The translations under genes were made by a program, and so were the position numbers. A DNA stretch of 19,771 nt. It comes from Hirudo medicinalis (lineage: Eukaryota; Annelida; Clitellata; Hirudinida; Hirudinidae). Below, in pieces: positions 10,201-16,259 of the stretch (positions are counted from its first letter, which is position 1; each line of letters opens with the position of its first letter). The DNA lies in the NCBI GenBank assembly GCA_011800805.1, contig MPNW01000328.1:202094-221864 (forward strand). Reading direction: 5' to 3'. A model generated the notes under the pieces. It searched no databases, was not told the DNA's origin, and saw nothing but the letters and a program-made list of their open reading frames with translations.

Positions 10201-11628
10201 TTATCAATAACGGAGAACTAACTTGTAAATGTCATTTTAAAAATGTATTAGTAAATAAATGTAAAAGTTAAATTTGATTACATGCAATTAGTAAAATGTT
10301 GTAATTAATAATATCGATACCAACGTTCCATCAAGGTGCTTAATGGCTTCCACAGCGTCCCTGTAATTACTAAAGTAAACAAAAGCTAATCCAGGTTGTC
10401 TTCTTGCAACCCACACCTGCAAGACCTTCCCAAATTCCGTAAAGACCTCTTCGATCTCCCACTTCCTTGCTCCCTCACCCAGGCCATCCACCATGATTTT
10501 CGTGCCTTTGGTTTGATCGAATATTGGCATTTCTGCAGATAGGATGTTCAGTCTTTTGTTTAGTTATTTCGTTTATCATAATCTCTAGAGACAACAATAA
10601 AATAATTATTTATTTTAGACCACAAACATTTAAAGTGCGTTGTTATGGTGACTGTGACAACGATGTATATTCATCTATCATCTCACACACTTTGCAGCGC
10701 TACGACCCCTCAGCACGGAGAGCCACAAAAAATCGTTGGGTCCTACCTAAGATTGCATGGTATCTAACTAAATAAGTAACTACTTATGCAAATAAATGTA
10801 CTGAAATTCAGTACTCACCTGGTGCTAACATCACTCTAATCCGTCCATCATTTATCACTCTGGTTTCAAAATGTTATAAAATAAGTTAATATAATGTTGT
10901 TTTATCCAATAATGTTAAGATGTATACCAATATCTACTTAATGTGTAAATGCGTGAACGCAAATGTACTCCATTTATACAGCGCTCCTTCCCAAGGGCGC
11001 TTTTGGCAGTGCAGGCTGGGTTTCGAACGCGACACATTAGGACTGTTGTCACTACCGCCGCATGCAGGAACGCAGCCCATTCGGTCAACCTGCTACTGTT
11101 TCATTGGTTGTAGCATTAGATAATATTCCACATCATTTACATTGATTGTTCATTTTGTTAAGGAAGTATTTTAGCTCTAATTCATTTAAAATATTCCAAT
11201 ATATCTTTACGAGATTATTACATTTTGTCCAAAAGAATTACCGTATTTCCCCACAAGACGCACTTTTTCGAAAAAATTAGGGAAGCTGGGAGCGTCTTAT
11301 GCAGTGGTTGTAGATTTTTTTTAAACTTTTCCGTTTTTTCGCGCTTGTTCTCAAAATCAGGATGCGTCTTATGCATGGGGAAATACGGTAATTATAATAA
11401 TAATAATTATAATAATACAGACCTCTTATCAAGATTTTTGAGGGCCCTTTTCGCGTCCTCATCATTTTCAAAGAAGACGAACGTCGTCCATGGCGGTTCT
11501 TTAGAGAGGCATACCTGCTTGAGGGGTCCATATCTGCTGAATAATTTTGCCACCTCCCCTTCGTCGGCCTTTTTGCCCAGGTTACTCACAAATAAAGTAG
11601 AGGTTTTCATAGGAGGCAGACGCTTCAT
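3510..11628 (-). CDS. Poly-RRM gene: seven tandem SRSF3/7-type RRMs plus charged tail (15 exons)
   Basis: The joined exons are 11651-11423, 10859-10819, 10532-10325, 9958-9918, 9617-9413, 8562-8525, 7994-7787, 7191-7151, 6547-6340, 5891-5851, 5512-5305, 5094-5054, 4834-4627, 4210-4186 and 3935-3510. From the ATG at 11628 they give 715 codons with no internal stop, about 714 aa. RRMs lie at about residues 9-82, 83-165, 166-246, 247-329, 330-412, 413-495 and 496-573; the tail is 574-714. The repeated V-W-V-A-R...P-G-x-A-x-V-x-F pattern matches SRSF3/SRSF7 and fly Rbp1/x16, single-RRM splicing factors. Unlike those, there is no RS domain or CCHC knuckle. A nuclear RNA-binding or splicing role is inferred from the family only. 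Introns are 210-850 bp. Apart from the repeats listed, I see nothing else in them. It could also be a cassette cluster from which only some modules are spliced together. Confidence 0.75.
4186..4210 (-). CDS. Module 7 B exon, shortened
   Basis: After GAACCAG the exon encodes Y-I-N-G-H-R-V-L and then meets a consensus GTGAGT donor. Compared with the other B exons it has lost the codons equivalent to V-E-L-A-K, so its end phase is 0 rather than 1. The missing strand residues are restored by the next exon (I-L-E-S). If that donor is ignored, the frame stays open to 4067, where an AG|GTCTGT donor in phase 2 offers a second model. Confidence 0.65.
4219..4252. repeat. (AT)n microsatellite, about 17 units
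   Basis: A near-perfect AT dinucleotide run whose edge is 7 bases from the acceptor of the module 7 B exon. It takes the place of a polypyrimidine tract. Further ATTT-type runs lie nearby at about 4308-4325. Confidence 0.95.
4627..4834 (-). CDS. Module 7 A exon (RRM7 N-terminal part)
   Basis: A TGCAG acceptor leads into E-I-P-S-K, then RNP2 V-Y-V-G-Y-L, V-W-V-S-R-H-P-G-G and RNP1 I-A-L-V-F-F. It ends S-L-N-N-K with a GTTGGT donor. Length is 208 nt, phases 1 to 2. It is well conserved apart from N-N in place of D-G before the splice. Confidence 0.8.
5054..5094 (-). CDS. Module 6 B microexon
   Basis: 41 nt encoding L-M-N-G-R-R-I-R-V-I-P-R-M-G between a CTAG acceptor and a GTTAGC donor. Phases are 2 to 1. 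It is the only internal B exon without a GTGAGT donor, and its strand end (I-P-R-M) has diverged from V-E-L-A. Confidence 0.75.
5305..5512 (-). CDS. Module 6 A exon (RRM6 N-terminal part)
   Basis: A CTACAG acceptor is followed two bases later by an ATG codon. RNP2 is V-Y-I-S-G-L; V-W-V-A-R-Q-L-P-G comes next and RNP1 is I-A-V-V-Y-F. It ends L-D-G-A with a GTTGGT donor. Length 208 nt. This is one of the best-preserved SRSF3/7-like modules. Confidence 0.85.
5851..5891 (-). CDS. Module 5 B microexon, diverged
   Basis: 41 nt with an AAACCAG acceptor and a GTGAGT donor, phases 2 to 1. It encodes V-M-K-F-R-R-I-S-V-K-L-V-A-G. The Asn-Gly turn present in most other modules is replaced by Lys-Phe. 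Confidence 0.75.
6340..6547 (-). CDS. Module 5 A exon (RRM5 N-terminal part, no ATG)
   Basis: Entry is from CTCTTCAG in phase 1: E/K-I-L-G-R-E-L-A-G-S. RNP2 is V-F-V-S-G-L, then V-W-V-A-R-Q-P-S-S and RNP1 F-A-Y-V-F-F; the end is R-L-D-G-T with a GTTAGT donor. The correct frame is open across all 208 nt but has no methionine near its start. A gene finder relying on ATG would instead report a spurious overlapping frame at 6335-6520. Confidence 0.85.
7151..7191 (-). CDS. Module 4 B microexon
   Basis: 41 nt after a TTACAG acceptor, encoding T-I-N-G-R-Q-V-K-V-R-L-G-T and ending in A before a GTGAGT donor. Phases are 2 to 1. The final residue is Ser/Lys-type (A..) where the others have Gly. Confidence 0.75.
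7510..7562 (+). mobile_element. SINE 3'-end fragment
   Basis: It contains GAGCGCCCTTGGGTAGG then TGCGCTACACAAATG, the same tail as the fuller SINE at 10968-11100. The tRNA-like head is missing, so this is a 5'-truncated copy. It lies in the intron between the A and B exons of module 4. Confidence 0.6.
7787..7994 (-). CDS. Module 4 A exon (RRM4 N-terminal part)
   Basis: A TTCTGCAG acceptor is followed by D-R-S-G-N-V-K-S-K-M, then RNP2 I-Y-V-T-G-L and V-W-F-S-D. The RNP1 region, C-F-T-V-C-V-S-F, has lost the usual aromatic at one position. It ends C-L-N-E-T with a GTTGGT donor. Length 208 nt, phases 1 to 2. Confidence 0.8.
8525..8562 (-). CDS. Module 3 B microexon
   Basis: 38 nt, one codon shorter than most, encoding L-M-N-G-R-P-V-R-V-L-L-A. 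AAACCAG acceptor and GTGAGT donor, phases 2 to 1. Confidence 0.8.
9413..9617 (-). CDS. Module 3 A exon (RRM3 N-terminal part)
   Basis: A TTGTAG acceptor is followed by E-M-P-K-D-E-D, then RNP2 I-C-L-G-G-V. The centre reads L-W-F-N-K-D-P-R-G-A-N-V-F-F, one residue short in the RNP1 region, giving 205 rather than 208 nt. Acidic D-D-D-D follows and the exon ends C-L-D-W-T with a GTTGGT donor. The frame is intact. Confidence 0.8.
9918..9958 (-). CDS. Module 2 B microexon
   Basis: 41 nt encoding M-M-N-G-R-R-V-K-V-E-L-A-K, the closest of all to the SRSF3/7 'RVRVELS' strand. The donor is GTGAGT; the acceptor is a weak TTCAAAG. Phases are 2 to 1. Confidence 0.85.
10325..10532 (-). CDS. Module 2 A exon (RRM2 N-terminal part)
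   Basis: An ATCTGCAG acceptor is followed by E-M-P-I-F-D. RNP2 is I-M-V-D-G-L; V-W-V-A-R-R-Q-P-G comes next and RNP1 is L-A-F-V-Y-F. It ends H-L-D-G-T with a GTTGGT donor. Length 208 nt. It is among the most SRSF3/7-like modules. Confidence 0.85.
10819..10859 (-). CDS. Module 1 B microexon
   Basis: 41 nt encoding V-I-N-D-G-R-I-R-V-M-L-A-P, with an AAACCAG acceptor and a GTGAGT donor, phases 2 to 1. Confidence 0.8.
10968..11100 (-). mobile_element. tRNA-derived SINE, near full length
   Basis: Read on the minus strand it has an A-box-like region (ACCGAATGGGCTGCG), a B box (GCGTTCGAAACCC) and a tail with GCGCCCTTGGGAAGGAGCGC ending in TATAAATGG. It lies inside the first intron of the poly-RRM gene, in the same orientation as the gene. 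Confidence 0.75.
11236..11393. mobile_element. MITE with terminal inverted repeats
   Basis: The ends are inverted copies: AATTACCGTATTTCCCC at 11236-11252 and its reverse complement at 11377-11393. Inside, AAGACGCA and TGCGTCTT also pair. It is about 158 bp and has no coding capacity. TA at both edges fits a TA target duplication. It lies in the first intron of the poly-RRM gene, 30 bp from the module 1 donor. Confidence 0.8.
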
Positions 11629-11651
11629 TTGCTCTTTAGAGTTGCGCTGGG
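11423..11651 (-). CDS. Module 1 A exon, with start codon (RRM1 N-terminal part)
   Basis: The exon starts after TTTCCTAG. The chosen ATG is at 11628; a second in-frame ATG follows six codons later. The exon encodes RNP2 L-F-V-S-N-L, V-C-L-S-K-E-P-P-W and RNP1-like T-T-F-V-F-F, ending L-D-K-R with a GTCTGT donor in phase 2. The frame is also open through the 23 nt before the ATG and would accept a phase 1 exon, so an upstream coding exon cannot be excluded. The PPW is shared only with the exon at 331-565. Confidence 0.75.
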
Positions 11652-12149
11652 CTAGGAAATCGACAATTAATTGATTGGTTATTTATTAGTTGGAATTCAT
11701 AAAATTTACTGCATGAAGCCGGTTACATCAATAAAGATGCATCTTTTTAATGTTAAGCAATATATAAATATTTTTATATATTTCATAACTCTGTGATGCT
11801 CTAAAACTTTTATCATAAATTATAATATAATAATATATCCTTTTCTAACGATTAACAAATCTTTTTACCAATAAATTTATTATTATTATGGTCCTTGCCA
11901 TGTTGATTGAAATTTTTAGATATTTGATCCACTAAAACTTGTCATGTTCGCCATGATCGATAAAATAATGTTTGTTCAATTAACAACTCATGTAATTATT
12001 TAAAAATAGAAATGAAAATCAATTTATTGATCCAGGTATCTCAAATATTCTGTACATGTCAAAATGTATTCGTTTCTTACATTAACGAGTACCAATAATA
12101 TTAAGATATTTCTTAGAAGTAACAAGATTGATTAAGATGTTAGCTGACC
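11652..12149. other. AT-rich upstream region of the poly-RRM gene
   Basis: No exon, TATA/CCAAT pair or other RRM module is recognised here. The leader exon and promoter of the poly-RRM gene are probably further right, but I cannot place them. Confidence 0.3.
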
Positions 12150-12242
12150 ATTCTTGTAGCGCCTGAGGATGGCGGTGGCAAAGGTAAGGTTGTGAGCGGT
12201 ACAAAAACACCTCTAACATCGCATGCAGGAGCGCGACCAAAC
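12150..12242 (-). mobile_element. Diverged SINE copy
   Basis: On the minus strand GGTCGCGCTCCTGCATGCG matches the head of the SINE at 10968-11100, and GGCGCTACAAGAATGG matches its tail. The middle is diverged. Confidence 0.55.
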
Positions 12243-14537
12243 GAACTAAATTGAATTGCATAATAAAATCATAAATTAACTAACTGCTCGAATCACCGCG
12301 TGGTTCCACCATGTTTTCACGTCTAGGTTAAAAGTCCTGTCACTGTAACTGAAATCATACTCACATAATTGCATCTAAGTTCGAAATAATTGAAGAAATT
12401 GCACGGACAGGACAATGAAGTGAAAATGTAATTTCTAAATAAAACTGAAAGGGAACTATTAAGTAGTGCCAAGTCATAAAAATATGAAACCACGAGGCAT
12501 GTTTCTGTATATCTTTTGAGTGCCTCATGTATCCGAATAGGATGTGAAGGCACTTTTTCAATCAATCTACCACTTATAAAGATCATAAATTCCAAACAAA
12601 CTAATTTTTAAATATGCTTCTATTTTTTCGAAATCCGAGTGATTCGGTGCGGCTTCAGTTAGTTCAAATCCTAGCCGCTCGCAAAAGTTTCTTTAACTAA
12701 TGCTTAAAATAACAGCGTACTTTGTAGAAATACTATATGAAGCTATTTATACAAATCTAAAACATGGCGGTAGCAATAATATTCTCAGCAATATTTGTAC
12801 TACAGCTTTAATTAAATTTTGCAATTTTACCTTCCTAGCAATAGTACATAACCCTCTCCGTCACCATGCAAGCGAGAGAAATAACATCAAAGTTGAGGGT
12901 TCAACTGCTTTTATAACTTTCAGGTCAGCACGCCACAGTGAGATGCATGCAATCCAGTCACTCACAGTTTCAATATTGTTGAATTTATTCCCGGAGATGT
13001 TCTTTTACCCGAAACTTAGGTTGCTCCAAATAGCAGCCTCATTTCCTTCACAAATTCATTTCATAAAGTCCCGATTGTCGACATTTACTATTTGTTACTC
13101 CGATTATTAAAAACATATTACTAGGCTGAAGAATTTTCTGGAGTTGGTGATTCAACAAATAAATAATCAATTAGGCGATTGAACACCTGCTGTCCAACAC
13201 CACGTTATCATTCCTAACATGAGCCTCTGTCGAAAGTGACTTTAAATAGTTTTAAGAAATGATTGTAAATGGTGCTGCTAAATGGAAGTTTTAAAACAAA
13301 GACATTTCTTTCATCACTAACTTACTAATCGTGTTTACGTCTGTAAATAATAATTAAAACTATTAAAAATAACAGCTGCCATCATGGATCATGATGATAA
13401 GATGCTGTCATCATTTTCAGTGAAGGAATTCATATCGTCGATAAACGTATTAAAGTAATCGTAGCATGGTAACTGTTATGATTAAACTAAACCACTCCAA
13501 GCCTACTGATAATGAATCTTGACAGTTTTTTTTATAATCGCCAGAGAGTAAAATGACGGAAAAATTTATAAATAAACGAATTTACGTTATTATTACTCCG
13601 TAATGAATATTAAATAGACAAATATAGCTATTAAAATATTTATTTGATGATACTTATTAAATATAATTTGTTATTTTTGTTAAACTAAATTATGTGAAGA
13701 AATTAAAGTTGCACAAGAATTATTATTAAATGAATAAGCACTCAAAAAATAAATATAATTCAGCCAAAATCAATTGCAAACTGCATAAAAATTTACATAA
13801 TGCATAATTATCAAGATGCACGTAAAATATCATTCATGAATGTCTATTGGTAAATCTTATCAAGTCTATGAGAAGTTTTAAATTTGTGCCGTGAGAGTCT
13901 CTCCTTCACATGTGACAATCCTTCATGGCAGGTGCCCGAACTAAGCTGGCTGTGTTTCTGGATTCTCAAAATAGCCACTGTCGCAGTAGAGTCCTACCTG
14001 TTTCTAACAACTAAATATTACGTGTGGTTTTCAACAGATTGAAATTTTAGTAACGACCGCAATCGATTATCGGCTTTCTTGATGCAATGCTTACTGGAGT
14101 GAGCTTATTTGAGTGATCCATCATTAGCGAATTTAATTTTAAGCCAATAGGATAATGAAGACATGTACAAATGCTGCATCGCAGCCATCTTGCAACCAAT
14201 CAGTGTGCACACGAGTCTGCATCTTTCTTAAACATGTTCGCTGCGAATTTTGGTCTTCTGCCTATCGCTATTCATATATCAGCTTCATCACTACCTTAAC
14301 CATCTTCGCCATCATGCTGTCAGGAACCGAAACGATATGCCATTTCCAGGATGCATTGAAACGTCGCCAAGTTCAACGTCAACTTAGCATCACTTACAAT
14401 GCACATGGCTACTCATGAACGAAGCAAGATCATCATCACATTATTGACGTGAAGTTTAAGTTTTAGTTTCGCACATATTTATTTGCAGTGCATTTGCTTT
14501 TGATTTCTGCTATCCGAGTCGGATTCGAAAGCGCTTT
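12243..14537. other. Stretch without a supported gene
   Basis: There are several open frames (minus 12323-12595; plus 12700-13110 and 14155-14418) but none shows a convincing domain with splice sites. The sequence at 12635-12685 has a B-box-like AGTTCAAATCC and may be another SINE head remnant. That at 13182-13204 resembles 2174-2196. Confidence 0.35.
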
Positions 14538-14637
14538 TGCCATTTATTTAGCGCCCCTTTCCAAGGTTGTTCAAGTGGGCTGGGAACGCGTAGCGGCTGG
14601 TTGCGTTATAGCATGATGGAGCCCAACCCTCTGAGCT
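14538..14637 (-). mobile_element. Diverged SINE copy
   Basis: On the minus strand it has a tRNA-like head (GAGGGTTGGGCTCC), a degenerate B box (GCGTTCCCAGCCC) and a tail, CCTTGGAAAGGGGCGC then TAAATAAATGG. The order matches the SINE at 10968-11100. Confidence 0.6.
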
Positions 14638-14727
14638 TTTGTACAAAGTGTCTCCATTTTAGCAACTTTAGCAACCATGAAGTCCACATTCGGAGTTTAG
14701 AAAAAATGTGATGGTGATATCTCTCTC

Positions 14728-14800
14728 AGCATCATAATCATCATCATCTATCTTTATCATTCACATCATCACTTCATCATCAAAGGCACCATTCATCGTC
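14728..14800. repeat. CAT-rich low-complexity tract
   Basis: An interrupted (ATC)n/(CAT)n run, including TCATCATCATC and similar blocks. Confidence 0.7.
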
Positions 14801-15244
14801 ACCCCAACTTTACGGTTGAACCGAAGGAAAGTTCAAAACAGTGTACGCGAAGTTATGACAATTTATATTAGACAAACTTGATTAGATGCACACAAGATTG
14901 GGACAGTTCATTGACCTGGGAACAATTTTTGTGACAGCCATGACAGTAAAATTTTGTTCAAAGAAGTTGACACAGATTTACAGTTTACAGGAAAAATGTA
15001 GCAGCCGAAGTAATATTCACAAAAGTCTCACAATGTTCCAAAAGTTCAAATTCACAAGAGCATCAAGCAATCCCCCTTGCAAGCCTCCTCCTCACAAACA
15101 ATTCAATTATATTACATCATGGCGAGAACGTTCAATGACAAACTTATTAATTTTTATGTTTCTGTGAGAATTATTTAAAATATCGCCTCCTGTTTTCTGC
15201 AATTATTATGGAGCAACAATTCTTCATAGATGGCAGACGTCGTC

Positions 15245-15555
15245 TCAGAGTTGGAGTTCATGGATTATAGTCGCTGCTGTGGTTTCCAAGTCAGAATTTT
15301 GGATGGCCAATGTGCATTCATCAACGAGAAGCAAGTCACACCAGTCGAGGATCATAAACGAAGGAAGCCCGTCATTTGGCTGGTCTGGTTTGGCGAATTG
15401 CTCGGAAGAGCTTTTCATAAACTTGTAGAAGTTGTTCTCAAGGCTCATTCGTTTCACTCGTCGTTGTGAGTCTGACGGCAAGGATTACAATTTAGTCCAC
15501 GTTCGAGAAGATACAGCATTCAATTTAAAAACGTCAACTGGCAGTAAGGCTCATG
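15245..15555 (-). pseudogene. Possible decayed coding sequence, family unknown
   Basis: One minus-strand frame is open from about 15554 to 15245 except for a single TAA near 15485. It contains S-L-E-N-N-F-Y-K-F-M-K and D-W-C-D-L-L-L-V-D-E-C. The opposite strand is also open at 15230-15469, so the coding strand is uncertain. The composition is richer in GC than the surroundings. I recognise no family. It may be the tail of the zinc-finger gene, or part of an old transposon. Confidence 0.25.
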
Positions 15556-15661
15556 TATCATGCAATCCATTTCGTTCGGCACAAGTTTGAAGTTAGGAGT
15601 CAAAAGTTCAAATAAATCGTTTTGCAGGGAGGGAGAAGGAGGAGAACGGGGAGGCGCACAT
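15527..15661 (-). other. Candidate second exon of the zinc-finger gene
   Basis: It is preceded by a good acceptor (TTCTTTTTCAG). The frame that begins after its first base is open for about 45 codons (C-A-P-P-R-S-P-P-S-P-S...). However, the first base A joins the preceding exon's TG to make TGA, so the joined transcript would stop exactly at the junction. It may be 3' UTR or a lost coding exon. Confidence 0.35.
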
Positions 15662-15825
15662 CTGAAAAAGAACATTCGGATGTTAAAATTCATGCTTTAC
15701 TAAAAGTATCAATTAACAGCAACAAAGAAAAATCAAATATTGATGCTAATAATTCATTGATAAGCTCTATTGCGAATTAACCTTAATATACAAAAATAAT
15801 GCAAGCACTAAAGAAGACAACTCAC

Positions 15826-16127
15826 CAGTTTCGTTGGGGATTGCAGGTTTTGCAGTTTGGACTCTCGTGTCGTTTGCAAAGGTGTAGAGTTTTGACATGG
15901 TTCTCCATTTTTACGAAATCCGTGCACCGGTGTCCACAGTCTTTAATTAGGCACACAAACTCTCCCGTGTAAGGAGAATGATCAGATTTTGAGGCCAGGT
16001 GAGCAATGAAATTCTCACTTTTGAAACGATAGCTGCAGAATCTGCAGAAATTTGTCTTCTCGCTATTTCGGGCTTCGTGTTTGAATAGACGAAATACTTG
16101 ACGTCTCTTGGGACCAAAGCAGCTCAT
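15826..16127 (-). CDS. Two-finger C2H2 zinc-finger protein, exon 1
   Basis: The ATG at 16127 has an in-frame TGA upstream, which supports the start. The exon encodes 100 codons plus two bases. Finger 1 is C-x2-C-x11-H-x6-H (F-C-R-F-C-S-Y-R-F); finger 2 is C-x4-C-x12-H-x4-H (C-L-I-K-D-C...H-V-K-T-L-H). A trailing C-K-R-H...C-K-T-C follows. The exon ends at a GTGAGT donor in phase 2; if the intron is retained the protein stops one codon later, after Trp. Either way it is about 100 aa. C2H2 fingers usually bind nucleic acid; the target is unknown. Small C2H2 exons of this kind can also come from domesticated or decaying transposons. Confidence 0.6.
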
Positions 16128-16216
16128 TTTTTTGAGGTAGACGAAAAATGTTCAGAAGTCGAAATACAAGTAAATTTAACGTAGTACTTGTTAGAACAAT
16201 CGAAGCAAGTGACGAA

Positions 16217-16226
16217 TTTCCCGCCC
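16217..16226 (-). promoter_or_regulatory. E2F-like site upstream of the zinc-finger exon
   Basis: TTTCCCGCCC matches the E2F consensus TTTSSCGC and lies about 90 bp upstream of the zinc-finger ATG, where a TATA-less promoter would be expected. It is a single short site, so the call is tentative. Confidence 0.3.
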
Positions 16227-16259
16227 GTTTTGGAGCTGTGTTTTGTGTTGTTTATGTTT

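Noticed and set aside
10524..10775. 83-codon plus-strand frame
   Set aside because: It lies opposite the intron between modules 1 and 2 and has no motif.
11277..11531. 84-codon minus-strand frame
   Set aside because: Out of frame with the RRM of module 1 and extends into the MITE.
11225..11674. 149-codon plus-strand frame
   Set aside because: It runs across the MITE and antisense to the module 1 A exon, so it is explained by those features.
12323..12595. Two overlapping minus-strand frames, one passing a GTGAGT donor-like site
   Set aside because: I-S-G-R-L-I faintly resembles a B exon, but there is no proper acceptor or length, and two frames are open at once.
12635..12685. Possible tRNA gene (B-box-like AGTTCAAATCC)
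   Set aside because: No cloverleaf can be drawn; at best a SINE head remnant.
14155..14418. 87-codon plus-strand frame
   Set aside because: No domain or splice context; not distinguishable from chance.
14886..15167. 93-codon plus-strand frame
   Set aside because: No recognisable family and low-complexity composition. It may be chance.
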